Positions 32,589 to 40,472 of a DNA stretch of 64,000 nt are shown one piece after another. Positions within the stretch are counted from its first letter, which is position 1. Each line of letters opens with the position of its first letter. This stretch comes from an uncultured Gemmatimonadales bacterium (lineage in GTDB: Bacteria; Gemmatimonadota; Gemmatimonadetes; Gemmatimonadales; GWC2-71-9). The DNA lies in assembly GCA_947259405.1 (NCBI GenBank), contig CAMYLY010000017.1, positions 1-64,000 of the forward strand, in the 5' to 3' direction. Below the pieces are notes generated by a model, which searched no databases, had not been told where the DNA came from, and saw nothing but the letters and a program-made list of their open reading frames with translations. Both the position numbers and the translations under genes were made by a program.

Positions 32589-33896
32589 GTGATACGACAA
32601 CCCATGATGCTGGTGGTATTGCTTGCGTGTGTGAGCTTCTCGGCTGCACGCTCCCAGCAGTCTGACTCGGCCCGCCTTGCCGAGCTTGAGAAGCAGGTCG
32701 AAGCCCTCACCCGTGAGCTAGAGCGGTTGCGTCTTGGTGAAGACGTAGCCGTATCGGTTGACACGTCTGTGTTGGGCTTTGCGCCGGCCGCATCGAAGGT
32801 GTATCGAATCGCTCGCGGCGTGTCGTTGGGCGGGTACGGCGAGGTGTTGTACGAGCGTTTCGCGGACACGCGGCAGGATGGCGCTCCGTCGGGAAGGACC
32901 GATCAGCTCGATGCCTTGAGGGCCGTCCTCTACGTGGGCTACAAGTTTGATGACCGATGGTTGTTCAACTCCGAGATCGAAGTCGAGCACGCGGCGACGG
33001 GACAGGCCGGGTCTGTGTCAATGGAGTTTGCCTACGTGGACTTCCGACCCTCGGATGCCTTTGGCCTTCGAGCGGGGTTGGTCCTGATCCCCATGGGGAT
33101 CGTCAACGAACTGCACGAGCCGACGACGTTCATGACGACGGAACGCCCTGAAACGGAGCGCCGGATCATTCCGACCACGTGGCGAGAGGGCGGTGTCGGC
33201 ATCTTCGGAGAAGCCGGGAGTTTCTCTTACCGCGCGTTTCTCGTGAACGGGCTCGATGGTGCAGGTGGTGGATCCGCGAACGCCGGTGGCTTTAGCGCTT
33301 CCGGGCTGCGAGGTGGTCGGCAAAAAGGCTCGAAGGCCGTGGTGGAGGATCTCTCCGTAGTAGGTCGTGTCGACTTCGAAGCTCAACCGGGACTTCGTGT
33401 GGGCGCGTCGGGGTATGTCGGAGAGTCCGGTCAAAACAACCCGACCGGGGGCGTCGGTGGAACCATCGGCGCCCGGACGATCCTCACGGAAGGACACGTC
33501 GACTGGCTGTTCAAGGGCTTATCGCTGCGGGGCCTGGCAGCCCTCGCCTTCGTCGACGACGTCGCGGAGCTGAACGCGTTCCGGGGTCTGACCGGAAACG
33601 AGTCCATTGGCGAGCGCATGCACGGGTGGTACGTCGAAGGCAGCTACGACGTGCTCCGCTCGGCGACGACGAATCACCAACTCCGTCCGGTCGTCCGCTT
33701 CGAACAAGTCAACACGCAAAGCCGAGTGCCGTCAGGGTTCAGTGCAGATCCCGCCAATGACCTAGACGTTCTTACGTTCGGCGCTGTATGGAAGCCGATC
33801 ACGAATCTGATCTTCAAGGCCGACTATCAGGTGCGGTCCAACGGCGCGCGTACGGAGTCGGACCAGCTCAATCTCGCTGTCGGCTACGTCTTCTAG
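32589..33896 (+). CDS. Outer-membrane porin with N-terminal coiled coil
   Basis: A 435-residue porin-like protein. Signal peptide (MLVVLLACVSFSAARSQ), then a heptad coiled coil (DSARLAELEKQVEALTRELERLR), as in anion-selective porins, then a beta-barrel with SLGGYGEVLYERF, VLYVGYKFDDRWLFNSEIEVEH, VSMEFAYVDFRPSDAFGLRAGL, GVGIFGEAGSFSYRAFLVNG and a C-terminal LNLAVGYVF ending in Phe. The fold resembles the phosphate-selective (OprO/P-like) group. It lies between apbE and the FMN-binding gene, with 27 bases to the former and three to the latter, so it is part of the redox operon; it may deliver the electron acceptor or metal complex. Confidence 0.82.
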   Translation: MIRQPMMLVVLLACVSFSAARSQQSDSARLAELEKQVEALTRELERLRLGEDVAVSVDTSVLGFAPAASKVYRIARGVSLGGYGEVLYERFADTRQDGAPSGRTDQLDALRAVLYVGYKFDDRWLFNSEIEVEHAATGQAGSVSMEFAYVDFRPSDAFGLRAGLVLIPMGIVNELHEPTTFMTTERPETERRIIPTTWREGGVGIFGEAGSFSYRAFLVNGLDGAGGGSANAGGFSASGLRGGRQKGSKAVVEDLSVVGRVDFEAQPGLRVGASGYVGESGQNNPTGGVGGTIGARTILTEGHVDWLFKGLSLRGLAALAFVDDVAELNAFRGLTGNESIGERMHGWYVEGSYDVLRSATTNHQLRPVVRFEQVNTQSRVPSGFSADPANDLDVLTFGAVWKPITNLIFKADYQVRSNGARTESDQLNLAVGYVF

Positions 33897-33899
33897 CTG

Positions 33900-34463
33900 A
33901 TGATCGCACGTGGCGCACGACTGGTTTTGGTGGGCTGCCTGCTCGGCGCGATCGCGGGACCGGTGCGGGCACAGGCCCGTCTGACACAGGACGAGGTCCT
34001 CGCGTTAGCATTTCCCAACGCTGCAAGCATCGATCGAAAGACCGCGTTCCTTTCCGAAGTTGAACGAAAGCGGGCGGAGCGAGCGGCCGGCGAGGGCGCG
34101 CGTGTCGCGCAGAATGTCGTGACATTCTACCTCGCCGTTGACGTGCGCGGTGCCCCGATTGGCGTGGCGTACTTTGACGCCCACATCGTCCGTACGCTCG
34201 ATGAGGTGCTCATGATTGTGGTCGGATTGGACGACGCGATCCGCCGTATCGACGTCGTGCGCTTCTCGGAACCCCCGGAATACGAGGCGTCCGATCGATG
34301 GCTCGAAACCATCGTCGGGAAGTCGCTGAACGAGGAGTTGTCGCTCAAAGGAGACGTCGTCAACATCACCGGTGCCTCATTGACCGCGCGTGCTGTTGTC
34401 CGCGCCTCGCGTCGCGCTCTCGCCCTCCACGCCGTGATCGAACCCTTCGCGGAGGCTCGCTAG
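33900..34463 (+). CDS. Exported FMN-binding domain protein (ApbE substrate)
   Basis: A 187-residue secreted flavoprotein of the RnfG/NqrC FMN-binding type. Signal peptide (VLVGCLLGAIAGPVRAQA); then a helix-strand domain with KTAFLSEVERKR, VTFYLAVDVRGAPIGVAYFDAHIV and, near the C-terminus, ITGASLTARAVV, which matches the flavinylation motif (S/D/T-G-A-S/T-x-T) where ApbE links FMN to the Thr. The usual length for single-domain members is reached. Three bases separate it from both neighbours. It should shuttle electrons in the periplasm between the cytochrome encoded next and a terminal acceptor; this direction is inferred from the family. Confidence 0.88.
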   Translation: MIARGARLVLVGCLLGAIAGPVRAQARLTQDEVLALAFPNAASIDRKTAFLSEVERKRAERAAGEGARVAQNVVTFYLAVDVRGAPIGVAYFDAHIVRTLDEVLMIVVGLDDAIRRIDVVRFSEPPEYEASDRWLETIVGKSLNEELSLKGDVVNITGASLTARAVVRASRRALALHAVIEPFAEAR

Positions 34464-34466
34464 GGC

Positions 34467-34907
34467 ATGTCCCCGTTCGAGCGGTGGCTGACCTGGACCA
34501 GTGCCGGCCTGACCACGGTCACGGGACTGGTCTATACGTGGATGAAGTACTTTCTTGAGCCCGTTTCCGAGTTCGCGGCGATCAATCACCCGCTCCAGCC
34601 CTTCGTGCTCAAGGCGCACATCCTGGTAGCGCCGATCTTAGTGTTCGCATTGGGCGTGATCTCACTGCGACACATGTGGGCCTACTATGTGAACGGGGCC
34701 GCGAAAGGGAGGTGGTCCGGTATCGGAACGGTGTGGCTTGCGGGCGTGATGATCGTGACGGGTTACCTCGTACAGGGGATCACGGCCGACACTTTGCTCC
34801 GCGTGATTGCCTACACGCATATCGGTGTGGGTGCGCTGTTCGCGGTCGGGTTCGTGCTGCATTCGGTGTTTGCGGCCAACGGGACGGAGCCGCTGGACGA
34901 GTCCTGA
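34467..34907 (+). CDS. Four-helix b-type cytochrome-like membrane protein
   Basis: A 146-residue protein of four membrane helices (about 8-32, 46-70, 84-102 and 110-132). Helices two and four hold paired His residues (KAHIL and SLRHMW; YTHIG and VLHSVF), a pattern fit for two b-haems, as in cytochrome b561/DUF4405-like proteins. Such proteins are known partners of FMN-binding domains in extracytoplasmic flavin systems, passing electrons from the quinol pool to the flavoprotein. It ends the operon apbE-porin-FMN-binding-cytochrome. The exact family name is uncertain; the haem ligands are inferred from sequence position only. Confidence 0.75.
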   Translation: MSPFERWLTWTSAGLTTVTGLVYTWMKYFLEPVSEFAAINHPLQPFVLKAHILVAPILVFALGVISLRHMWAYYVNGAAKGRWSGIGTVWLAGVMIVTGYLVQGITADTLLRVIAYTHIGVGALFAVGFVLHSVFAANGTEPLDES

Positions 34908-35137
34908 GCGCTCGCTTCCAGGCTTGTCCAACATCGCCCAATCTCCGGTAAGTCCCACCCTGTGAAGGCATTGCGGGCCAAACGGTTCGGCCGCCTCGGC
35001 CTCCGAGCCGACGGTCCGCCATTGATGCCGTTTGTCGATGAACGCTGCCTCTCAACGGGGCAGGACCCGAGGCGGAAGAATCAAGAGTGATTCGGTCGAG
35101 ATTCTCTGTCGATATCGCGAGGCAAATGGAATCAAGT

Positions 35138-35166
35138 TTGTCGCGATTTGGCCGCAAAGGTAGCAT
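35138..35166 (+). promoter_or_regulatory. Sigma-70-like promoter of the Ton/Tol-like operon
   Basis: TTGTCG (35138-35143), 17 bases, TAGCAT (35161-35166). It lies 150 bases before the chosen start of the ExbB-like gene, in a 409-base stretch (34908-35316) otherwise without genes. A small hairpin CTCGG-CCT-CCGAG (34996-35008) lies upstream and could end the cytochrome operon. A start codon at 35173 would be leaderless from this promoter, but the resulting extension does not look like protein. Confidence 0.45.
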
Positions 35167-35316
35167 TTTTGCATGTCCTGGCCGAGCGCGACCGGTTGGT
35201 GCACGGGAACGGCCCGAGACATGCGAGGGGAGGCGACGGTGGCGCCGCGTCGAGACAGATCGCAATGCGCGACCTCCTGGGGTGCGGCTGCAGGCCTTGG
35301 TTACTTCGCGGAGGAG

Positions 35317-36738
35317 ATGACGTTGTTGGAACAAGGAAGTGGAGATTCGACGGTTGTGCAGATTGGGACCGGCTCCTCGCAGCTCGGGGACTTCTGGAAC
35401 CTCGTTGAACAGGCGGGGCCGCTGCGTTGGCCGATCTTCGCGGTGCTCGCAATTGGTTTGGCCCTCGTCATCAGCAAGCTCTACGAGCTCCTCAAGGATC
35501 GATCGGCGTCTCGCGACCTCTTCGAATTCGATCTGCGAGGCGCGGGGCTGTCCGACATCACCCGCACGGTGTCGCAGCAGACTGCGAGCATGTTGGCCGC
35601 ACTGCAGTCGACGATGCTGAACGTCTTCCACACGCGACCCAGCGAGGGCATGCTCCACGACGAGATCGCCAACTTCGTGTCGTTCCAGCAGGACCAGTTC
35701 GGTGCGTTTCGGCGCCGCATGGACTTTCTGGCCGACACGGCCGGCGCGTTGGGACTGATGGGGACGGTCTGGGGCATGTTCCAGGTCTTCTTTCAAGGGA
35801 CCTCGGATAAGGACGTCATCCTGCGCGGCATGGGCATCGCGCTGATCACGACGCTGCTCGGCTTAGTAGTGAGCATCATCCTCAATCTGAGCGCGACCGA
35901 ACTCTCGACCTTCTTCGGCAAGCGTCTCGAGCAGGTCTCGAGGAAGTCGGACGAGCTACGGTTCCGGCTGCTCGAGCTGGCTCCTGCGGCGGTGCCGAGC
36001 GCTTCCCCCGCGCGCGCGGAACCCTCGCCACCCGTGAAGGTGAAGGAAGCCCCGCCGCCGGCGACTGCCCCGCCCCCGAAAGCCGCGCCAGCTCCGCCGG
36101 CCACTGAGCGTGCGTGGTATTACTTGGAGGCGGAGCCGGCAGCGCACCAGGCGACCGCGGGCGACACGCTGCGTGGAGTTGCTCTCCTGGTTCGTAGCGG
36201 CGACGGCCGACCGAAGGACGGGGTTGGCGTTGTGATTGCTGTCTCGCCCGGAGCGGGAACGCTCAACGGGGGGCGACCTGAGATCAGCGAGAAGTCGGAC
36301 GGCCAGGGCCGCGTGCGGTTCGACTGGAACGTGCCGGAGAAAGCGGGCAGCGTCTCACTCACGGCGTCGGTCGCCGGCCAACCGGGTTCGGAGCGGCGAA
36401 TCGACCTGCAGGTGGAACCGGCGCTCGCCCATCGCGTGGAACGCCAGGGTAACAATCAGGCGGCGGTTGCGGGAATGCGACTGCCCGGGCCTCTGGCCGT
36501 GCAGGTGTTCGACCGCTTCGATAACCGCGTATCGGGGGTGCCCGTGACGTTCCAGGTTACCGGTGGAAAGGGACGCCTCGGCCAGCATGGGGCGACCGTG
36601 AAGGTGACGACTGGCCCCGATGGCCTGGCTGTCACGCCCTTCGTCGTGGCGAGCGAAGCGGGCCAGAACACGATCGTTGCCACTGTGGAAGGTCAGAAGA
36701 CGCCCGTCGAGTTCGTAGCGTTTGGCACGGAGGTGTAA
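35317..36738 (+). CDS. ExbB/TolQ/MotA-type proton channel with C-terminal Ig-like domains
   Basis: A 473-residue inner-membrane motor subunit. Helix 1 (about 36-58, WPIFAVLAIGLALVISKLY) is followed by a cytoplasmic segment, helices 2-3 with the family core MDFLADTAGALGLMGTVWGMFQVFF and GMGIALITTLLGLVVSII, then a basic helical tail. After a Pro/Ala-rich linker (PPPATAPPPKAAPAPP) two Ig-like (Big1-type) domains fill residues about 270-473. By the usual ExbB topology and the positive-inside rule these lie in the cytoplasm, which is odd. GGAGGAG directly abuts ATG 35317; a TTG at 35323 has better spacing and may be the real start. First of six operon genes, three bases before exbD-like gene 1. 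Confidence 0.85.
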   Translation: MTLLEQGSGDSTVVQIGTGSSQLGDFWNLVEQAGPLRWPIFAVLAIGLALVISKLYELLKDRSASRDLFEFDLRGAGLSDITRTVSQQTASMLAALQSTMLNVFHTRPSEGMLHDEIANFVSFQQDQFGAFRRRMDFLADTAGALGLMGTVWGMFQVFFQGTSDKDVILRGMGIALITTLLGLVVSIILNLSATELSTFFGKRLEQVSRKSDELRFRLLELAPAAVPSASPARAEPSPPVKVKEAPPPATAPPPKAAPAPPATERAWYYLEAEPAAHQATAGDTLRGVALLVRSGDGRPKDGVGVVIAVSPGAGTLNGGRPEISEKSDGQGRVRFDWNVPEKAGSVSLTASVAGQPGSERRIDLQVEPALAHRVERQGNNQAAVAGMRLPGPLAVQVFDRFDNRVSGVPVTFQVTGGKGRLGQHGATVKVTTGPDGLAVTPFVVASEAGQNTIVATVEGQKTPVEFVAFGTEV

Positions 36739-36740
36739 GC

Positions 36741-37136
36741 ATGCGACGATCGGGCTTCATCGTACGCTTCGTCGACGTGGTGCTGATTCTGCTGTTCGGC
36801 TTCATCAGCATCTCGAGCATCCGTGAAACGGAGATCGATCTTCCCGATAGCTCGGAGACGCCACCCGCTCAAGAAGAGCTCGAGGAGGTGCTCTACGTCG
36901 GGATTCGCGCAGACGGGACGTACTTGGTCGATGACGAGCGCGCGCAGCTTCGTGGCGGCCAGACGCTCTACGGTTTCCTCGGTACTCAGCTCGAGGCCAT
37001 CGGTGAGGTGCCGGTGACGGTCCATATCCGCGCCAGCCATGATACGCCCGTGCGTTACCTCGTCGAGGCGGCGCGCGTGTGCGACGCACTCGGCGTACCG
37101 AAGTCGTTCGAAGTGCAACTGCCGGCAACTGGGTGA
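36741..37136 (+). CDS. ExbD/TolR-like protein 1
   Basis: A 131-residue inner-membrane protein with a single N-terminal helix (GFIVRFVDVVLILLFGFISIS) and a periplasmic domain of about 100 residues. Asp12 in RFVDVVLILL matches the proton-carrying Asp of ExbD/TolR/MotB helices, though the Pro that usually precedes it is replaced. The periplasmic part (YVGIRADGTYLVDDERAQL..., VTVHIRASHDTPVRYLVEAARVCDALGVPKSFEVQLP) has the beta-alpha pattern of ExbD, including the RAS-D-PVRYLVEA helix. It should form the ion-driven motor with the ExbB-like subunit and ExbD-like protein 2. Four bases separate its stop from the next GTG. Confidence 0.82.
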   Translation: MRRSGFIVRFVDVVLILLFGFISISSIRETEIDLPDSSETPPAQEELEEVLYVGIRADGTYLVDDERAQLRGGQTLYGFLGTQLEAIGEVPVTVHIRASHDTPVRYLVEAARVCDALGVPKSFEVQLPATG

Positions 37137-37142
37137 CATACT

Positions 37143-37580
37143 GTGGCGAGTAGAGGCTTCCTCATTCGGTTCATCGACATCGGCCTGATCGTGTTGTTTG
37201 GCTTCATCATGATCAGCGAGATCGAGAACATCAGTGCAGTGGAACTCGCTGCCATCATCGATTCGGAGGACCCCGAGGTGGACGAGGACCGGGCCTTCGT
37301 GACGGTCGGGATCGCGCCCGACGGATCCTTTGCCGTGTCAGACGGCGAAGCGGGGGAGCTGGCCGCCGGGGTCGTCGGTGTGGACGTGCTCGGCGAGATC
37401 TTGGATCGCCTCAAGGTGGCGTACGAGGTCGAGGACCGCGCAGTGATCGTCCTCATCCGCCCCCACGAGGATTCCATCGTGCAGCGCACCATCGACGTCA
37501 TGGACGTGTGCGATCGTTTGCGATTGCCGAAGAGTCTGCAAATGGACCTCGAGTTGGGCGAGCGTTCGGAGGAGGCCTAG
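37143..37580 (+). CDS. ExbD/TolR-like protein 2
   Basis: A 145-residue paralogue of the preceding protein: the helix GFLIRFIDIGLIVLFGFIMIS again places Asp at position 12. The periplasmic domain has the same plan (VTVGIAPDGSFAVSDGEAG, VIVLIRPHEDSIVQRTIDVMDVCDRLRLPKSLQMDLEL), with a longer acidic linker (DSEDPEVDEDR). Two non-identical TolR-type subunits per one TolQ type is the arrangement of the Myxococcus AglR-AglQ-AglS motor, while classical Ton and Tol systems have one. GTG start at 37143. The stop is 13 bases before the TonB-position gene. Confidence 0.8.
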   Translation: MASRGFLIRFIDIGLIVLFGFIMISEIENISAVELAAIIDSEDPEVDEDRAFVTVGIAPDGSFAVSDGEAGELAAGVVGVDVLGEILDRLKVAYEVEDRAVIVLIRPHEDSIVQRTIDVMDVCDRLRLPKSLQMDLELGERSEEA

Positions 37581-37593
37581 CGGTACTGTCCCC

Positions 37594-38625
37594 ATGATCC
37601 TCCCTCGACCTCGTAACGACACGCGCCGGCAACGGATAACAGCACTTGGAGGCTCGCTCTTTCTGATGGTCGTCTTGCACGCGGGCCTCCGAGGAACACC
37701 GCTACCGGCGTTCGGGTCGAGTCGCGCGGTGATTCGCGAGTTGAATCCTTTGTTCGTCGAACGGTACGCGACGCCACCTCCACCCGAGATCGACGACGCG
37801 GCGCCGACCGAGGCGACCGAAGCGCCGGTCAACGCGCGTCTCGAGCAGGAGGTGGGCACCGCGATCGATGAGTTGGTGCGTCGCTTTGCACCGGGTGGGG
37901 TTGCCGCTGAGGGCCGCGCGCGGTCCGGCACTCCATCGGTTGGAACGACCGGTATCGAGGCGGATCCGGAAGCCGAGCGGTTCACCGAGTTGTTCGGCAC
38001 GGCAGGGGACGCGGCTGCGGTGACGGCGCCGCGCGCCCGCGCCACGACGACACGAGGTCAAGTGCGCGCAGGCGGAATCGGCATCGAAACGCGTCGCACC
38101 ACGCCCGCCAGACGTGATGGGGCGGACCTCGGGGATCCCGACATCTCGGTGGAGACGGCGCGCAGCCGTTCGGAAGACCAACCCGCGACCGAAGTCGTCA
38201 TCAAGGAGTACGAAGCGGGCAGCCTCAACCTGTCGGAGGTCGAGGTGCTGGCTGAGTGGATCGAGGCGAATCCCGCCGACCTGCCGGTCGGGGTGAAGGT
38301 GCATCTCAACTACTCGCCGGCGTTCCTCACGGCGTCGATGCCGTTGGTGACTGGCACCCGAGAACTAGAGCTGTATCTGATGTTCAACGCGGGCCTTCGC
38401 GAGCTCCACATCGTGCTCGTCGAGGACGACCGGTCCGTGTACTTGATCGACCGTGGGTTCCAGGAACAGAGTCGCTCGCTGAGGGAAGGCACCGTGCAAC
38501 GCTTGGAGGGCGAGATTGTCACCGTCGATTCGCGCGCCGGTGCCGCGTCGAGTGACCGGGCGCGGGAGTTCTACAACATCTTCCTCTCGTGGTGGGATAC
38601 GGCGAAGCGTGATGTCCGCCGGTAA
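37594..38625 (+). CDS. TonB/TolA-position protein with single N-terminal helix
   Basis: A 343-residue protein with a basic cytoplasmic start (RPRNDTRRQR), one membrane helix (ITALGGSLFLMVVLHAGL, about 15-32), a low-complexity Pro/Glu/Ala periplasmic region (ERYATPPPPEIDDAAPTEATEAP) of about 180 residues, and a folded C-terminal domain (about 215-315: VVIKEYEAGSLNLSEVEVLAEWIE, GVKVHLNYSPAFLTASMPL, LELYLMFNAGLRELHIVLVEDDRSVYLIDRG). The build and operon place match TonB/TolA/GltG-like linkers that span the periplasm, but the C-terminal fold is not a recognisable TonB domain. The next gene starts inside or just after its end. Confidence 0.65.
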   Translation: MILPRPRNDTRRQRITALGGSLFLMVVLHAGLRGTPLPAFGSSRAVIRELNPLFVERYATPPPPEIDDAAPTEATEAPVNARLEQEVGTAIDELVRRFAPGGVAAEGRARSGTPSVGTTGIEADPEAERFTELFGTAGDAAAVTAPRARATTTRGQVRAGGIGIETRRTTPARRDGADLGDPDISVETARSRSEDQPATEVVIKEYEAGSLNLSEVEVLAEWIEANPADLPVGVKVHLNYSPAFLTASMPLVTGTRELELYLMFNAGLRELHIVLVEDDRSVYLIDRGFQEQSRSLREGTVQRLEGEIVTVDSRAGAASSDRAREFYNIFLSWWDTAKRDVRR

Positions 38626-38653
38626 CCGCGTGATTGGGAGGGCTGAACTCTAC

Positions 38654-40138
38654 ATGGAGCGTTCGGCGGCTGTCGCACTGCTGATGGCAGCGGTCGCCTG
38701 CAGCTCCGCGCCGCCGCCCGAAGTCCTCCCGGATCCGACGCCGGTTGTGGAGATTCCTGCCGGCGTGGACAGCAGTGTTGCCGTGTACGCCGATTCGGTC
38801 GCGGCCGTGTCGTTCGTGGAAGTTGAGCAACAAGAGGAAGCAACCGCCCTACAGGAGGAGGGTCGCGCCCTCGTCGCACAAAGCGATTCACTGTGGGAAG
38901 CCCAGGAAGTCGTGGATTCACCGGTGGTCGTCAGCGCGGAGGACTCAGCAGAGGCGCTGGTTGCTGCGGCGAATGGTGGCCGCGCGCTGGTGGAGCTGGA
39001 CAGCCTGTTGCGTGACGAGGATGTGGACGGAGTTGAGCTCGCACGGATGACGGCGCTGCTGCTCGACAGCGCGCAGGCGGCGCTCGAGACCGCCTACGAG
39101 CTGAACCCCTTCGATGCCCGGAGCAAGCTGTGGCTCGCGCGCGTGTACGAGCTTCAAGCGCGACGGCTCGGACAGGCCGAAGCCTACCGGCGGGCTATAG
39201 AGGAACTCGAGAAGTTGGCGGTGCTCACGCCCGACCAACACACGGTCTTCGCGATGTTGGCTAACAACCATTATCGGCTGGCAGAGTGGGGGCTGGCCGC
39301 CGACCACTACCAGCGCGCAGAGGACGTGTACCTCGAGACATACGACCTCACGCCCGAGGTGGCTGGGTCATTGGACTCAGCTCAAGTATTTGGGTACGTG
39401 CGCGCACAGGCCGACGTGCACGTGCTGCGTCTGGACGCGGCGGATGCGGCTGCGGCATTCGACCGTGCCATGCGTTTCGCTCCCACGTCCGAAGACACGG
39501 CGTACGTCGCGGGCGAGCTCGAATGGATGGCATGGGACGACATGAACATCGCATCCAGCTTCGCGCGCGACTCGATCGGTGCACTCGAACGCGACGGAGA
39601 TCTGGACGGGGCGCGGGCCGGGTACACGCAGCTGCTCCCGACACTCACCGCGCAGACCGCGATCGACGAGATCGATTGGCGCATCGCCATCGTTGACTAC
39701 AACCTCGACAGGGCCGAAGATGCTGCAGAGCGCCTCCAGGCGTTGGTGGCACGCACGGTGACGGATGCCGATGGTATCCCTCGCGATTCCGCGTACGTAC
39801 AGTACTTCGACGACTATGGCACGGTATGCCTCAATCTCGGCAGGGAGTCTTTGCACGAGCGGCGCGATAACCGGACAGCCCTCAAGTATTTCACGCAGGC
39901 CACACGTGTTCGGTGGCAAGGCCAAGCGGTGGCCTATCTCGAGGTCGCGTCGTTGGTGCAGGGCAATTTCGAATCCGCGCTGGAGAGCGCCACACACGCG
40001 CTTGGGATGGTCGATCTGCTGACGATCGACCAGCAGAGGGACCTGTATCGGTTGTTGATGGGGCTGTATCGGCGGTCCGGGGACTTCGAACGAGCACGGG
40101 AGTATCGGGACGCGTACCGAGCGCTTCCCGAGCGCTAG
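38654..40138 (+). CDS. TPR-repeat lipoprotein
   Basis: A 494-residue lipoprotein (MERSAAVALLMAAVACSS, lipobox AVAC). An Asp/Ser/Glu-rich linker (about 20-100) is followed by helical repeats of TPR type (ARVYELQARRLGQAEAYRRAIEELEKL, LANNHYRLAEWGLAADHYQRAEDVYLE, RADVHVLRL-like segments, VASLVQGNFESALESATHALGMVD, LMGLYRRSGDFERAREYRDAYRAL). TPR lipoproteins act as scaffolds at the inner face of the outer membrane, for example in gliding and secretion machines. The start at 38654 makes a clean lipoprotein signal; an earlier ATG at 38612 would add 14 residues. It follows the TonB-position gene by 28 bases and precedes the EF-hand-like gene by ten. Confidence 0.8.
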   Translation: MERSAAVALLMAAVACSSAPPPEVLPDPTPVVEIPAGVDSSVAVYADSVAAVSFVEVEQQEEATALQEEGRALVAQSDSLWEAQEVVDSPVVVSAEDSAEALVAAANGGRALVELDSLLRDEDVDGVELARMTALLLDSAQAALETAYELNPFDARSKLWLARVYELQARRLGQAEAYRRAIEELEKLAVLTPDQHTVFAMLANNHYRLAEWGLAADHYQRAEDVYLETYDLTPEVAGSLDSAQVFGYVRAQADVHVLRLDAADAAAAFDRAMRFAPTSEDTAYVAGELEWMAWDDMNIASSFARDSIGALERDGDLDGARAGYTQLLPTLTAQTAIDEIDWRIAIVDYNLDRAEDAAERLQALVARTVTDADGIPRDSAYVQYFDDYGTVCLNLGRESLHERRDNRTALKYFTQATRVRWQGQAVAYLEVASLVQGNFESALESATHALGMVDLLTIDQQRDLYRLLMGLYRRSGDFERAREYRDAYRALPER

Positions 40139-40148
40139 GAGCATCGCG

Positions 40149-40472
40149 GTGCCGCGAGCGGCGTTGGTGCTGTCGACCCTCGTTGGCATGATGCTGTGCG
40201 GCAGCCTGGCTGGAGCGCAGCAGGTCGACGAGGTGGACTTCACACAGGTCACTCGGCCGGTCGTCGAGATCGTCGAGCCCGAATTGATCAATTATCTCCT
40301 CTTCGAACTCTTCATCGAGCCCCTCGAACATCGTCCAAAAGGTGATGAGCCAATGGGCGCCGGAAGTGGAGTTCCGGTTGGACGCGGGGAACCTCCCATC
40401 CGATGCGTTGGCTGGTTTGATTGCCAATACGGCGGACACGACCAAGCGGGCGGAGAACGCGATCCTGTATGA
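40149..40472 (+). CDS. Signal-peptide fragment, probable 5' part of the frameshifted EF-hand-repeat gene
   Basis: The GTG at 40149 starts PRAALVLSTLVGMMLCGSLAGAQQ, a clear Sec signal peptide, then VDEVDFTQVTRPVVEIVEPELINYLLFELFIEPLEH. From about 40330 this frame turns into low-quality Gly-rich sequence (KGDEPMGAGSGVPVGRG) and stops at 40472. The +1 frame, which holds the 615-residue repeat protein, becomes protein-like at the same place (NIVQKVMSQWAPEVEFRLDAGN). The two pieces therefore look like one secreted protein broken by a one-base change between about 40318 and 40345. A sequencing error, a real mutation or a +1 frameshift event cannot be told apart here. Confidence 0.55.
   Translation: MPRAALVLSTLVGMMLCGSLAGAQQVDEVDFTQVTRPVVEIVEPELINYLLFELFIEPLEHRPKGDEPMGAGSGVPVGRGEPPIRCVGWFDCQYGGHDQAGGERDPV

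Noticed and set aside
35173-35316. N-terminal extension of the ExbB-like protein from ATG 35173 (would be leaderless)
   Set aside because: The 48 extra residues (Cys, Trp and Arg scattered, no helix pattern) do not look like protein; GGAGGAG near 35317 favours the later start.
34780-35796. 338-codon minus-strand frame across the cytochrome/ExbB gap
   Set aside because: Composition is Arg/Pro/His-rich and it lies antisense to two well-supported genes; no ribosome site or motif.
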